The translations under genes were made by a program, and so were the position numbers. This document shows, in pieces, positions 32,710 through 42,442 of a stretch of 64,000 nt of DNA; position 1 is the stretch's first letter; each line of letters opens with the position of its first letter. The stretch is from Bacteroidales bacterium (GTDB taxonomy: Bacteria > Bacteroidota > Bacteroidia > Bacteroidales > P3). Below the pieces are notes generated by a model, which did no database searches, was not told the origin of the DNA, and saw only the letters and a list, made by a program, of their open reading frames with translations. Location of the stretch: NCBI GenBank assembly GCA_017483575.1, contig JAFUWF010000017.1:149332-213331 (forward strand), read 5' to 3'.

Positions 32710-32720
32710 GAAATAAAAAA
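32690..32720 (+). repeat. AAATGAG heptamers at the activase/dehydratase boundary
   Basis: GAAATGAGAAATGAGAAATA shows a 7-base period. It creates the stop of the first gene and the first start codon of the second (ATGA overlap, 32706-32709). Confidence 0.6.
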
Positions 32721-35225
32721 ATGGGAATGACGCTTGAAGAACTGGCGCGCGAGCGCGAATACGAGACCGGCATCGAGGTGTGCCCGGGATGCGAGAACCA
32801 CTGCACGGTGAAGACCTTCCGTTTCGGCGGCGGCAAGAACTACTACAGCGGCAACCAGTGCGAGCGGGTGTACAGCTCGTCGCACGAGGCGGTAAACAAG
32901 GGTGTCAACATGTTCGTCGAGAAGAACCGCATGCTCTGGCGACGGGCCATGAGCCCCGAGAAGGGCATCGGCATGCGCATCGGCATACCGCGCGGACTGG
33001 GCATCTGGGAGGACTACCCCTTCTGGAGCACCCTGCTGACGGAATGCGGCATCGAGGTGGTGCTCTCGCGCGGGTCGTCGAACAGCCTCTACGAAGGAGG
33101 TATCCGCACCATCGTGGCGGACAACATCTGCTTCCCCGCCAAGCTGATGCACGGCCACGTGATGGACCTCATCGACAAGAAGGTGGACCGCATACTCTAT
33201 CCCTGGGTGGTCTTCGAGCGGAAGGAGGACAAAGACTCCGGCAACTCGTTCAACTGCCCCGTCGTCAGCGGCTACAGCGACGTCATCCGTTCTTCCATCG
33301 CCCCCGAGCGCAACTTCGGCATCCCGATGGACGCTCCGGTGGTGAACTTCGACAACCAGGAGTTGCTGACCCGCAGCTGCTGCGACTATCTCTGTCCCCT
33401 GGGGGTGAAGCGGAAACAGGTCGAGAAGGCCGTAGAGAAAGCCCTCGAGGCCCAGAAGAAATATGTCAACGAGCTGGAACGCCGCGCCTCCTCGGTGCTG
33501 CAGAAGGCCATCGTCGAGGGCCGCATGGTGATACTCCTGGCGGCACGCCCCTACCACGCCGACCCGATGATCGAGCACAAGGTGTCGCAGGCCATTGCCG
33601 ACATGGGCATCGACGTCATCACCGAGAACGTGGCCGCCCATGCCGGCAGCGACGTCTACCGCCACATCAACGCCCTCAGCCAGTGGGCCTACCCCAACCG
33701 CATCTTCAAGGCCGCCTGGTTCGTGGGCCAGCACCCCTACCCCAACCTCCACATAGTGGAACTCACCTCCTTCGGCTGCGGCCCCGACGCCTTCATCCTG
33801 GACGAGGTGAGCGGCATCCTGGACCGCTTCGGCAAGAACCTCACCACCCTCAAGATCGACGACGTCAACAACATCGGCTCCCTGAAGCTCAGGCTGCGTT
33901 CGCTGGTGGAAAGCGTGGGAATTGAAAATGGAAAATTGAAAATTGAAAATTCGGCTGACGCAGCAAATAATTCTCAATTCTCAATTTTCAATTCTCAATT
34001 CACCACCAAGCCCTTCCTCGCCGAGGACCGTCGGCGCACCATCCTCGCCCCCTACTTCGCCGAGGGCTACTCGGAGTACCTGCCCACCCTCTTCGGCATG
34101 ATGGGCTACCGCGTGGAGTGCCTGCCCATGGGTAGCCGTGCCGACACCGAGCAGGGCCTCGTGGAGGCCAACAACGACATCTGCTACCCCGCCACCATCG
34201 TCGTAGGCAGCCTGATGCGTGCCCTGCGCTCCGGACGCTACGACCTGCCGAACACCGCCGTGGCCATCACCCAGACCGGTGGCCAATGCCGTGCCAGCAA
34301 CTACTATTCCCTCATCAAGAATGCCATGGTGCGTGCCGGCTTCGCCGACGTGCCCGTCGTCTCCGTCGCCATGAACAGCGACCTCGCCAACACACAGCCT
34401 GGATTCGCCATCCCCTGGGGCAAAATGTGGCGCATTGCACTCTACACCATGTTCTACGCCGACGCCATGCAGAAACTCTACTATCCCGCCGTAGCGCGCG
34501 AGAAAGAGAAAGGCGCCGCCAAGCGCCTCTACGACCACTACACCGCTTCCGCCCTCCCCCTTGTCGCCGCCAAGGACTACCGCGGCCTGCTGCGCCTGCT
34601 GGGCGAAGCCGTCGAAGCCTTCCGCCAGGCCTCCGACGAGCACCGCCAGGTGCAGCGTGTAGGCCTCGTAGGCGAGATATACGTGAAGTACAACTCCTTC
34701 TCCAACAAGAACGTGGTGCAATGGCTCGTGGAGCACGGCATCGAGGTGGTGCCGCCGGCACTGAGCGGCTTCTTCCTCTCGGCACTGCCGGCCATGGGGG
34801 CCGACAACGAATACCATGTCCGCAAACCGCAGCTGCCCGCAAGCCTCTCGAAGGCCGCCAACAGCCTGATAATGGCACTGGCACGCAAAGTGGACCGCAT
34901 CTGCGCACCCTTCGCACCCTACCGTCCCTTCACCGACATCTACGACACCTACCGCCTCTCGCGCCATGTCATCCATCCCGCCGCCAACTTCGGCGAGGGC
35001 TGGTTCCTCCCCGGCGAGATATGCCACCTGGCCGAGAGCGGCATCTCCAAGGTCGTCTCCGTACAGCCCTTCGGCTGCATCGCCAACCACATCATCTCCA
35101 AAGGCATCGAGAAGCGCCTCAAAGAGCGCTACCCCAGCCTCTCGCTGCTCTTCCTCGACTTCGACGCCGACACCTCGGAGGCCAACGTCCAGAACCGCCT
35201 TCACTTCATGTTGACACAACAATAA
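32706..35225 (+). CDS. 2-hydroxyacyl-CoA dehydratase-related protein (HgdB-type)
   Basis: The protein has 839 residues. The N-terminus has [15 protein letters not shown], a Cys cluster likely to hold an Fe-S centre. [16 protein letters not shown] and [20 protein letters not shown] belong to the DUF2229/activase-associated dehydratase region. Further Cys-containing blocks ([45 protein letters not shown]) resemble dehydratase subunits. With the activase it would form an ATP-dependent radical enzyme acting on a CoA thioester or related metabolite; the substrate is unknown. ATG at 32721 is an alternative start. Residues about 406-434 are an in-frame heptamer element (33920-34008). Confidence 0.82.
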   Translation: MRNKKMGMTLEELAREREYETGIEVCPGCENHCTVKTFRFGGGKNYYSGNQCERVYSSSHEAVNKGVNMFVEKNRMLWRRAMSPEKGIGMRIGIPRGLGIWEDYPFWSTLLTECGIEVVLSRGSSNSLYEGGIRTIVADNICFPAKLMHGHVMDLIDKKVDRILYPWVVFERKEDKDSGNSFNCPVVSGYSDVIRSSIAPERNFGIPMDAPVVNFDNQELLTRSCCDYLCPLGVKRKQVEKAVEKALEAQKKYVNELERRASSVLQKAIVEGRMVILLAARPYHADPMIEHKVSQAIADMGIDVITENVAAHAGSDVYRHINALSQWAYPNRIFKAAWFVGQHPYPNLHIVELTSFGCGPDAFILDEVSGILDRFGKNLTTLKIDDVNNIGSLKLRLRSLVESVGIENGKLKIENSADAANNSQFSIFNSQFTTKPFLAEDRRRTILAPYFAEGYSEYLPTLFGMMGYRVECLPMGSRADTEQGLVEANNDICYPATIVVGSLMRALRSGRYDLPNTAVAITQTGGQCRASNYYSLIKNAMVRAGFADVPVVSVAMNSDLANTQPGFAIPWGKMWRIALYTMFYADAMQKLYYPAVAREKEKGAAKRLYDHYTASALPLVAAKDYRGLLRLLGEAVEAFRQASDEHRQVQRVGLVGEIYVKYNSFSNKNVVQWLVEHGIEVVPPALSGFFLSALPAMGADNEYHVRKPQLPASLSKAANSLIMALARKVDRICAPFAPYRPFTDIYDTYRLSRHVIHPAANFGEGWFLPGEICHLAESGISKVVSVQPFGCIANHIISKGIEKRLKERYPSLSLLFLDFDADTSEANVQNRLHFMLTQQ
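33920..34008. repeat. Facing AAAATTG / TCTCAAT heptamer arms in the dehydratase gene
   Basis: GAATTGAAAATGGAAAATTG starts the left arm; AATTCTCAATTCTCAATTTT starts the right arm. GGCTGACGCAGC lies in the loop. The same design, including the loop, is seen at 9763-9858. It is read in frame as [17 protein letters not shown] plus a Ser/Gln/Phe stretch. Confidence 0.85.
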
Positions 35226-35235
35226 AACCAAAACG

Positions 35236-35847
35236 ATGAAAACAGAAAACACCGAGGCCGCCATCCTCGCCGCCGCCAACAAGCTCTTCGCCCAGCGAGG
35301 CTTCAACGCCACGTCGACCACCGACATCGCCCGCGAGGCAGGCTGCAACCAAGCCCTGGTGCACTACTACTTCCGCACCAAGGAGAACCTCTTCCAGAAG
35401 GTGTTCATCTCCCAGCTCGAAGGCATCATCCAGCGCCTGCAGACACCCCTGGTGAAGGGCGACGACATCTTCACCACCCTGCGCCACATCGTCGACACCT
35501 ACTTCGACATCCTCGAGAAGAACCCCCAGACCCCCTCCTTCCTGCTGAGCGAGATGCTGCTCAACCCCGGGCGCGAAAGCCTCATCCTCCAGGCTGTCCG
35601 CGAGAGCCTCCTGCTGCAGGACTTCTTCCACCGCTTCAGCGAAGCCGTCGGACAGGCCATCGCCCGCGGCCAGATACGCCCCATCGCCCCCAAGGAGCTC
35701 TACTTCGACATCATCTCCCTCGTCGTCTTCTCCTACCTCGCCATGCCCATGGCGCAGAGCATCATGCAGATAGACCAGCCCGACCTATACCTCCGCCAGC
35801 GGCGGCAACAGGTCTACGACCTCCTAGCCTTCAGCCTAAAAAGTTAG
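35236..35847 (+). CDS. TetR-family transcriptional regulator
   Basis: The protein has 203 residues. The N-terminal helix-turn-helix is clear: AAILAAANKLFAQRGFNATS, TTDIAREAGCNQALVHYYFR, TKENLFQKVF. The C-terminal ligand domain is variable and gives no hint of the inducer. It follows the dehydratase gene by 10 bp and is probably in its operon, so it may sense a related metabolite or regulate the cluster. No operator could be assigned. Confidence 0.92.
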   Translation: MKTENTEAAILAAANKLFAQRGFNATSTTDIAREAGCNQALVHYYFRTKENLFQKVFISQLEGIIQRLQTPLVKGDDIFTTLRHIVDTYFDILEKNPQTPSFLLSEMLLNPGRESLILQAVRESLLLQDFFHRFSEAVGQAIARGQIRPIAPKELYFDIISLVVFSYLAMPMAQSIMQIDQPDLYLRQRRQQVYDLLAFSLKS

Positions 35848-35887
35848 CCCTGGCACAATAATTCCCCCCTTGGCGCGTTAAGGAGGT

Positions 35888-37336
35888 ATGATCGACAAAC
35901 TTTACAACACATACCTCCAGTCGCGCACGGTCACCACCGACTCGCGCGCCATCACCCTCGGATGCATCTTCTTCGCCTTCCGGGGCGAACATTTCGACGG
36001 CAATGCCTTCGCGCCGCAAGCGCTGGAGCAGGGGGCTGCGCTGTGCGTCATCAGCGACGCCCAATACAAGGTCGACGACCGCTGCCTCGTGGTCCCCGAC
36101 GTGCTGCGCACCCTCCAGGAACTGGCCTGCGAGCACCGCCGCCACCTGACCATCCCCGTCGTCGGCATCACCGGCACCAACGGCAAGACCACCACCAAGG
36201 AACTGGTCACCGCCGTCCTCGCCAAGCGCTATCGCACCGCCGCCACCCGTGGCAACTTCAACAACCACCTCGGCGTCCCCCTGACGCTGCTCTCCATCCC
36301 CGCCAACGCCGAGATGGCCATCGTCGAGATGGGCGCCAACCACCCCGGCGAGATCGAGTTCCTCTGCCGCATCGCCGACCCCGACTGCGGCCTCATCACC
36401 AACGTCGGCCGCGCCCACCTCGAGGGCTTCGGCTCCTTCGAAGGCGTGGTGCATACCAAGACCGAGCTCTACCGCTGGCTGGCGGGCAAGAACGGACTGG
36501 CATTCGTCAACGCCGACAATGAGCGCCTCATGCACGAAGCCGAGCACCTGGCCACCATCCCCGGCCTGCGCTCCGTCATCCCCGCCTACGCTCCGGACAA
36601 CCCCGCCTTCGTGCCCACCACCATCGAGCGCACTCCCATCAGCCTCCTCACCTACAGCCGCTCCCAGGAAGCCGACGTGCGCGGAACCTTAGTCAGGTCG
36701 GAGGTCGGAGGTCGGAGGTCGGAAACTGATGATGTCGCCACCTCATACCTCACACCTCATACCTCTTACCACCAAAATCCCTACCTCCACTTCTACTTCG
36801 AGGTGGGCGACAACGTCTACAATGTCCACACCCACCTGCTGGGCGACTATAACTTCGACAACTGCATGGCCGCCGTCGCCGTAGGCCTGCACTTCGGCGT
36901 CGAGCCCTTCGACATCAAGGAGGCCATCGAAGCCTACGTGCCCTCCAACCAGCGCTCCGAGTACCGCGAGACCGCCCGCGGCAACCGCCTCTACCTCGAC
37001 TGCTACAACGCCAACCCCTCCTCCATGGAGGCCGCCATCAGCAGTTTCCGCAACATGCAAGGCAACGTCGCCATCATCGGCGGCATGCACGAGCTCGGCC
37101 ACGACGAACGCCGCGAGCACCAACGCCTCATCGACCAGCTCGCCGAGTGCCACCTCGACCGTGCCCTCCTCGTAGGCCCCGAGTTCGACAGCCTCGACCT
37201 CCCCGCCAACATGCTCCGCTTCCCCGACACCGACACCGTCGCCGACTGGCTCAAAGCCCACCCCCTCTCCGGCGCCACCATCCTCGTCAAAGGCTCCAAC
37301 ACCAACCGCCTCTGGACCCTCGAAGAACTATTGTAA
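35888..37336 (+). CDS. murF: UDP-N-acetylmuramoyl-tripeptide--D-alanyl-D-alanine ligase
   Basis: The protein has 482 residues. GITGTNGKTTTKELVTAVLA is the Mur-ligase ATP loop. MGANHPGEIEFLCRIADPDC, then GLITNVGRAHLEGFGS, are the central-domain signatures, and DCYNANPSSMEAAI the C-terminal one. It adds D-Ala-D-Ala to the UDP-MurNAc-tripeptide in the cytoplasm. A second MurF domain is encoded in the MurF/Alr fusion at 43-45.6 kb. AAGGAGGT directly abuts the start codon (35880-35887), unusually strong and close for Bacteroidota. Residues about 270-294 come from facing heptamer repeats (36694-36770). An intrinsic terminator follows. Confidence 0.93.
   Translation: MIDKLYNTYLQSRTVTTDSRAITLGCIFFAFRGEHFDGNAFAPQALEQGAALCVISDAQYKVDDRCLVVPDVLRTLQELACEHRRHLTIPVVGITGTNGKTTTKELVTAVLAKRYRTAATRGNFNNHLGVPLTLLSIPANAEMAIVEMGANHPGEIEFLCRIADPDCGLITNVGRAHLEGFGSFEGVVHTKTELYRWLAGKNGLAFVNADNERLMHEAEHLATIPGLRSVIPAYAPDNPAFVPTTIERTPISLLTYSRSQEADVRGTLVRSEVGGRRSETDDVATSYLTPHTSYHQNPYLHFYFEVGDNVYNVHTHLLGDYNFDNCMAAVAVGLHFGVEPFDIKEAIEAYVPSNQRSEYRETARGNRLYLDCYNANPSSMEAAISSFRNMQGNVAIIGGMHELGHDERREHQRLIDQLAECHLDRALLVGPEFDSLDLPANMLRFPDTDTVADWLKAHPLSGATILVKGSNTNRLWTLEELL
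36694..36770. repeat. Facing GGAGGTC / CTCATAC heptamer arms in murF
   Basis: GGTCGGAGGTCGGAGGTCGG (about 36697-36722) faces CCTCATACCTCACACCTCAT (from 36741) with partial complementarity. It is translated in frame as RSEVGGRRSE ... SYLTPHTSYH between two domains of the ligase. Confidence 0.85.
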
Positions 37337-37363
37337 CAGATGTAAACAACAAACACCAAACAA

Positions 37364-37398
37364 AGAGAGGAGCCTCAACGGTTCCTCTCTCTTTTTTT
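37364..37398 (+). terminator. Intrinsic terminator after murF
   Basis: AGAGAGGA pairs with TCCTCTCT around GCCTCAACGGT and is followed by a run of eight T. Confidence 0.85.
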
Positions 37399-37406
37399 TA
37401 AAATTG

Positions 37407-37480
37407 TCGGGGTGAAAAGACTCGAACTTTCGACCCCTTGCACCCCATGCAAGTGCGCTAGCCAACTGCGCCACACCCCG
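37407..37480 (-). tRNA. tRNA-Pro (anticodon GGG)
   Basis: On the minus strand the 74-nt cloverleaf starts CGGGGTG and ends CACCCCG plus discriminator A. The D arm holds GGCGCAGTTGGCTAGCGC. The anticodon stem is CTTGC/GCAAG with loop ATGGGGT, giving anticodon GGG. The T arm contains GTTCGAGTC. CCA is not encoded. Confidence 0.92.
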
Positions 37481-37593
37481 AACAATTTAAGCTGTTTTAT
37501 CAGCCTTCATTTGGTGATTTCCTCTTTCGAAATCGGGTGCAAAAGTACTACTTTTTTTGTTACTGACCAAATTTTTTTTAAAATATTTTTCAA

Positions 37594-39093
37594 TCACTTG
37601 TTTATCAGTACCGTTAGACGCGACGTTCCAGAGGCATTGCTGCATCCATCGCGGCCAATACAGCCGTTGTCCACGTCAATTTTGACCGTCGGCGGCACCA
37701 ACGGATAGAGGTAATTCTCCAGCGTCTGGATACGTTCGTCGGTGAGCAGCATGTTGAAATTGCGGTCCGTCGTCAGGTCGTTGATGAGGCTCATGGTGAC
37801 CTTCATCGAGGGGTTGTCGTTGAGGAACTGCACCAGGGGTGCCAGCAACTCCATGCCGCGCTCGCTGAGCTCCACGTCCACATCGGGCCCGAACAGGTCC
37901 TCGAAGAAAATCCGCTGCCCTATCGGCAGGCGGTCCAGCTGCACATCGCGGCGCGCCTCGGCTATGAGGTACTCGTCGTCGCCCTTGGTGGTGTTCAGCT
38001 GCTCGAAGGCCACGAAGTAGTTGTCCATCTGGTAGGTCAGCTCGTAGTACTGGTTGCACTGCAGGTACAAGCGGTAGTGGCCGTCCGGGTCGGTCTGCGT
38101 GTTGCAGACGACGTTCTTGCCCTGATGGGCCGCCACGGCGACCCCCGACAGGGCGTGGTCCTGCTTGTCGGTCACGGTGCCCCACAGCAGCACGCCGTCC
38201 AGGGCCCCGGAGAAGGAATAGAGCTGAGAATCGGTATCCGTCGACGTGCGACGCGACACCCAGTAGCCGCAGTCCGCCACGGTGTCGATGGCCATGTCCA
38301 TGTCGTCGGAATAGTCCGAATTGAGCGGCGACGGCAGCCGCTGCACGCGGGCACGCCCTATCTGCAGCATGCCCACCGTGTCGCCGACCACCTGGTCGGA
38401 TATCAGGCGCGTGGAGTAGATGCTCAGATGACCGTTGTCCTCCGTGTGGCCGTCGGAGGCGAAGAGGAGACAGTCGCGGTAGACCGTCGGCGTCACCTCG
38501 TCGTGGCCGGTGTTGATGCGACGGCCCAGGTTCTCGGGCTTCGACCATCGCTTGCCGTCGTACTGGACATACCACAGGTCGTATCCGCCCTCGCTGTGCT
38601 TGGCATCGGCCGAGGAGAAGATCATCACACGGCCGTCGTCGGTGAAGGTAGGGTGCTCCACGGTCATGCCCTTCTTGAACAGGCTGCCGCCCATGCGCAC
38701 CATCTTCACCTTCTCGCCCTTGCCTCCGAAGTCGGTGCAACGGTAGAGGAAGGAGCGCCCCTTGTCGTCGCGGGCGGTGAAATAGATGTCGCCCGTCCGG
38801 GGCTGACGCACCACGAACTCCACATTCTCGTTCAGCCTCGCAAAATTGGTGTCGGCCCAGAAGCCCAGCAACTGCTCTCCGCTGCGCTGCGCCTTGAGCA
38901 TCACGCCAGCGGCGAAGCAGTACATGTCGCCGTCGACGAACGACACATTCATCACATTCCCAGGCAGGATGGCCATGTGCTGGCGGTTGGCCACGAAGGC
39001 CGACCCCTGCGCCCGGAGACTGCCATGGGCAAGAAGAAGCGCCATGAGAAGAACGAAAAGGTTCCTTTGTATATGGTTCTTAGATGTTTTCAT
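37594..39093 (-). CDS. OmpA-like outer-membrane protein with PD40 repeats
   Basis: The start at 39093 (MKTSKNHIQRNLFVLLMALL) gives 499 residues with a signal peptide ending near SLRAQ. Next come PD40/WD40-like repeats (GDIYFTARDDKGRSFLYRCT, HPTFTDDGRVMIFSSAD). A carboxypeptidase-regulatory-like domain follows (LLWGTVTDKQDHALSGVAVA). The C-terminus is OmpA-like (ELSERGMELLAPLVQFLNDN), although the usual peptidoglycan-binding NxxLSxxRA pattern is degenerate (FNMLLTDERIQTLENYL). PorE-like proteins of the type IX system share this order. An envelope role is likely; a type IX role is only suggested. Confidence 0.78.
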   Translation of the reverse strand: MKTSKNHIQRNLFVLLMALLLAHGSLRAQGSAFVANRQHMAILPGNVMNVSFVDGDMYCFAAGVMLKAQRSGEQLLGFWADTNFARLNENVEFVVRQPRTGDIYFTARDDKGRSFLYRCTDFGGKGEKVKMVRMGGSLFKKGMTVEHPTFTDDGRVMIFSSADAKHSEGGYDLWYVQYDGKRWSKPENLGRRINTGHDEVTPTVYRDCLLFASDGHTEDNGHLSIYSTRLISDQVVGDTVGMLQIGRARVQRLPSPLNSDYSDDMDMAIDTVADCGYWVSRRTSTDTDSQLYSFSGALDGVLLWGTVTDKQDHALSGVAVAAHQGKNVVCNTQTDPDGHYRLYLQCNQYYELTYQMDNYFVAFEQLNTTKGDDEYLIAEARRDVQLDRLPIGQRIFFEDLFGPDVDVELSERGMELLAPLVQFLNDNPSMKVTMSLINDLTTDRNFNMLLTDERIQTLENYLYPLVPPTVKIDVDNGCIGRDGCSNASGTSRLTVLINK

Positions 39094-39134
39094 TATATCT
39101 GTCTTGTTTAATTCAGTCATATCCACGCGACGTT

Positions 39135-39276
39135 TACACACTCCTCCACCACCGCAAGCGGCGGTCCCCCTCCCCTAACGCTAGGGGAGGAGCCGGTTAG
39201 CGAGGCCTCACACACCGACTGCTCCCCTAAGTTAGGGGAGCTGGCAGCAGCTTGCTGCCGACTGAGGAGTGTGTAG
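39135..39276. mobile_element. MITE-like element, copy 2, intergenic
   Basis: It carries the same terminal inverted repeat (ACACACTCCTCC ... GAGGAGTGTGTAG) and internal CTCCCCTAA palindromes as copy 1. It fills most of the gap between lon and the OmpA-like gene. Confidence 0.85.
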
Positions 39277-39298
39277 GACATACTACAACCGAGGACAA

Positions 39299-41773
39299 TC
39301 ATTTCTTCACTCTCCTTTCCTTTACCAGCGCCAGGTCCAACGCCTCGCTCATCTCGCTGATATAGTGGAACGTCAATCCTTCCAGATAGCGGGGCTCGAT
39401 CTCCTCGATGTCGCGGCGGTTGTCCTTGCAGAGCAGCAGGTCCGTGATGCCGGCGCGCTTGGCGGCAAGGATTTTCTCCTTCACGCCGCCGATCGGCGTC
39501 ACCTGTCCGCGCAGCGTAATCTCGCCCGTCATGGCCACCTCGGGGCGCACCTTGCGGTGGCTCAACGCCGAAACCATGGCCACGAACATCGTGATGCCTG
39601 CCGACGGGCCGTCCTTCGGCGTGGCACCCTCGGGCACATGGAGGTGCAGGTGGCATTTCTCCAGCTGCTCGGCCTTGATGCCGAAACGGCCACTGTTGGC
39701 CTTGATATACTCAAACGCCAGCGTGGCGGACTCCTTCATCACGTCGCCCAGGTTGCCTGTCAGCGTCAACGTGCCCTTGCCCTTGCTGGGGGAGCACTCG
39801 ATGAAGAGTATCTCGCCGCCCACAGGCGTCCAGGCCAGGCCTGTCACCACGCCCTCCCGCGGCTCGGACAGCCGGCGGTCGCTGCTGTGGATGGGCAGGC
39901 CCAGGACCCTCTTGATCTCGTCGGCCGTCACGGTGGACTTGCACTTCTCGCCCATCTCCAGCTGCACCACACGGTGGCGCACCACCTTGGAGAGCTGCTT
40001 CTCCAGCTGGCGCACACCGCCCTCGCGGGTGTAATCGTTCACCACCTCGGCCAGCACCTCGGGCGTGAAACGCATGGTGCGGCGGTCCACCACGGCATCC
40101 TTCATGATGCGCGGCAGCAGATGGCGCTTGGCAATCTCCAGCTTCTCCTCCAGCAGGTAGCCGCTGAAGTCGATGACCTCCATGCGGTCCAGCAGGGCCG
40201 GATGGATGGCCGCGGCGTTGTTGGCCGTGGCTATGAAGAAAGCCTTCGAGAGGTCGTAGTCGAGGTTGACGTAGTTGTCGTGGAAATGGCAGTTCTGCTC
40301 AGGGTCCAGCACCTCGAGCAGCGCCGCGGCAGGGTCGCCGTGGGCCGAGGGCTGCACCTTGTCGATCTCGTCGAGGACAAAGACAGGATTGGCCTGGCCG
40401 GCCTTGACAATCTCCTGCATGATGCGGCCGGGCATGGCGCCGACGTAGGTGCGGCGGTGACCGCGGATCTCGGCCTCGTCGTGCAGGCCGCCCAACGCCA
40501 CGCGGCGGTAGGGGCGCCCCATGGCCTCGGCTATGGAACGGCAGATGGAGGTCTTGCCGGTACCCGGAGGGCCTACGAGGCACAGCACCTGCGCCTTGGG
40601 GTTGACGCCCTTCTCCACCTGGCGCTTCTTCACGGCCAGGTACTCCACGATGCGGTCCTTCACCTTCTCGATGCCGTAGTGGTCCTTGTCCATCACCTCG
40701 CGGGCACGCTTGATATCATATTCCGACGCCTCCTCCTTCTGTGCCGTCCAGGGAATGTCCAGCAGGGTCTCCAGGTAGTTGTATTCCACGGTGTAGTCCG
40801 ACGAATAGGGCGAAATCTTGGCCAGCTTGGCCAGCTCGCGGTCGAACACCTTGGCCACCGCCTCGGGCAGCTGCTTGTCTGCGGCACACTTGCGCAGCTC
40901 GTCCAGGTCGGGGTTGCCCCAGGGGTTGTCGACGCCGTTGTTGCCGGAGAGCTCCTCCTGGATGACGCTCATCTGCTGACGCAGGAAGTACTCCCTCTGC
41001 TGGCGCTCCATCTCGTCCTTGGTCTTGTTGTCGATCTCGCGGCGCAGCTCGTCCAGACCCTTCAGGGTGTTGAGGTTCTCCAGCATGCGCTCCACGCGCT
41101 CGAAGTAGTTGTCGCAGGCCAACAGGCCGTACTTCAGCTCCACATCGATGTCCATGTGCGTGGCGGCGAAGTTGACAAAAATCCTGTCGCTGCCGATATC
41201 GGTGAGCATGTTGGCCAGCTCCCCGTCCTGCATGCGGCTCTTCATCATGTCGCCATACTGCTTGCGCAGCAGCTTCATGCGGCGCTTGAAAGCCTGGGTG
41301 CCCATGTTCTCGGTGGACTCCGGAGCCATCTGCACACGGCCTCGCATATAGGGGTCGCGCGAGGTGACCTCCAACGAATGGCAGCGCATCACGCCCTGCA
41401 CCACGGCCACGGTGACATCCTGACGGAAGTTGAACACCCTCAGCACCTTGCCCACCACGCCCACGGGGTAGAGGTCCACCTCCGAGGGGTTGTCGTTCTT
41501 CGTCTGCTGCGGGAAAACGGCAATGTGCTGGCCCGTGCCGTCCACGGCCTCCAGCAACTGGCGCGAACGCAAACGCTGCGCCGCTATCGGAATCAGCACC
41601 CCGGGAAACAGCACCTGGTCCATCACAGGCAACACAGGCATCTCTTCCTCTATAACCTCGTCGTGCAGCAACACATCTTCATCGCCGTCGTCAAGCACAG
41701 GCACAATGCTCGCCTTCACATTCATACCGCGCGAAAGCGCCTCTCCCAGTTCGTCAAAATCGCTATATTTCAT
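39299..41773 (-). CDS. lon: ATP-dependent protease Lon
   Basis: The protein has 824 residues, full length. The N-terminal LON substrate domain ([20 protein letters not shown]) is followed by the AAA+ module with Walker A GPPGTGKT (about 400-407) and [11 protein letters not shown]. The protease domain has the catalytic Ser in DGPSAGITM (about 721) and the Lys in [14 protein letters not shown]. It is a cytoplasmic hexamer degrading damaged and regulatory proteins. No repeat insertion is present. MITE-like copies lie on both sides of the gene, at 39135 and 42216. Confidence 0.98.
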   Translation of the reverse strand: MKYSDFDELGEALSRGMNVKASIVPVLDDGDEDVLLHDEVIEEEMPVLPVMDQVLFPGVLIPIAAQRLRSRQLLEAVDGTGQHIAVFPQQTKNDNPSEVDLYPVGVVGKVLRVFNFRQDVTVAVVQGVMRCHSLEVTSRDPYMRGRVQMAPESTENMGTQAFKRRMKLLRKQYGDMMKSRMQDGELANMLTDIGSDRIFVNFAATHMDIDVELKYGLLACDNYFERVERMLENLNTLKGLDELRREIDNKTKDEMERQQREYFLRQQMSVIQEELSGNNGVDNPWGNPDLDELRKCAADKQLPEAVAKVFDRELAKLAKISPYSSDYTVEYNYLETLLDIPWTAQKEEASEYDIKRAREVMDKDHYGIEKVKDRIVEYLAVKKRQVEKGVNPKAQVLCLVGPPGTGKTSICRSIAEAMGRPYRRVALGGLHDEAEIRGHRRTYVGAMPGRIMQEIVKAGQANPVFVLDEIDKVQPSAHGDPAAALLEVLDPEQNCHFHDNYVNLDYDLSKAFFIATANNAAAIHPALLDRMEVIDFSGYLLEEKLEIAKRHLLPRIMKDAVVDRRTMRFTPEVLAEVVNDYTREGGVRQLEKQLSKVVRHRVVQLEMGEKCKSTVTADEIKRVLGLPIHSSDRRLSEPREGVVTGLAWTPVGGEILFIECSPSKGKGTLTLTGNLGDVMKESATLAFEYIKANSGRFGIKAEQLEKCHLHLHVPEGATPKDGPSAGITMFVAMVSALSHRKVRPEVAMTGEITLRGQVTPIGGVKEKILAAKRAGITDLLLCKDNRRDIEEIEPRYLEGLTFHYISEMSEALDLALVKERRVKK

Positions 41774-41989
41774 AGTTCGGTTTCAGTCTCTTTTATTTTA
41801 AAAACAGCCCCCGGTCCTCTGCCGGAGCATAAACACATAAACGTATATTATCCAAAAATGTTTCATCCCACACACAAAAATCTTACCCACTAAATATATT
41901 TTTACCACAAAAAGCATGCCAACACCCCTCCTCCTCCCCCTCCGAAAACCGCAAACCACTATCTCCCTCTGAATCAGCCTCCTTCCCCA

Positions 41990-42070
41990 ATCATACTCTT
42001 CCCATCCCCCTACCACCCTCCTATACCACTCCCCCCACCCTCCCCGCGAGCAAAATTTGCCGAAAACGGG
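41990..42070. repeat. GC-rich intergenic repeat (CTTCCCATCC family), copy 4
   Basis: CTCTTCCCATCCCCCTACCA, then CCCTCCCCGCGAGCAAAATT and TGCCGAAAACGGGG. The tail resembles the copy at 2933-3011 (GCGGGAGCAGAATTTGGTCG). Confidence 0.75.
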
Positions 42071-42215
42071 GTCCGAACAGAAAACCATGATGAGAATGAT
42101 ATTTAAAAATTATTATATGTACAACGATATGAAATGCGTTAAATTATAGTTAAATTTTCGAGGTAACAAAAAAAGGGCTTATTTTATATATATATGCATT
42201 TTTTCCGGTGCTACC

Positions 42216-42368
42216 CTACACACTCCTCAGTCAGCCGCGCGCGGCTGACAGCTCCCCTAACTTAGGGGAGCAGCCAAATAGTATTGTTTCCCTAATATAA
42301 AACCATCTTCACTCCTCCCCTAAGTTAGGGGAGGTGGACGCCCGCAGGGCGGACGGAGGAGTGTGTAG
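42216..42368. mobile_element. MITE-like element, copy 3, intergenic
   Basis: It runs from CTACACACTCCTC to GAGGAGTGTGTAG, perfect 13-base inverted ends, 153 bp. Inside are two CTCCCCTAACTTAGGGGAG-type palindromes and GC hairpins (GTCAGCCGCGCGCGGCTGAC). Confidence 0.9.
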
Positions 42369-42442
42369 GGAAGACCATGTAGGGAAGACTATGCATAGAC
42401 AGAAAAACACAATCATTTAACAACCATAAAAACATCAATCCT

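Larger units (their letters stand above)
41774..42442. other. 669-bp intergenic region filled with repeats
   Basis: No gene is seen between divergent lon and the DUF6266 gene. It contains the CTTCCCATCC-family repeat at 41990-42070 and the MITE-like element 42216-42368. The remainder is AT-rich. Promoter boxes for either gene could not be assigned with confidence. Confidence 0.7.
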
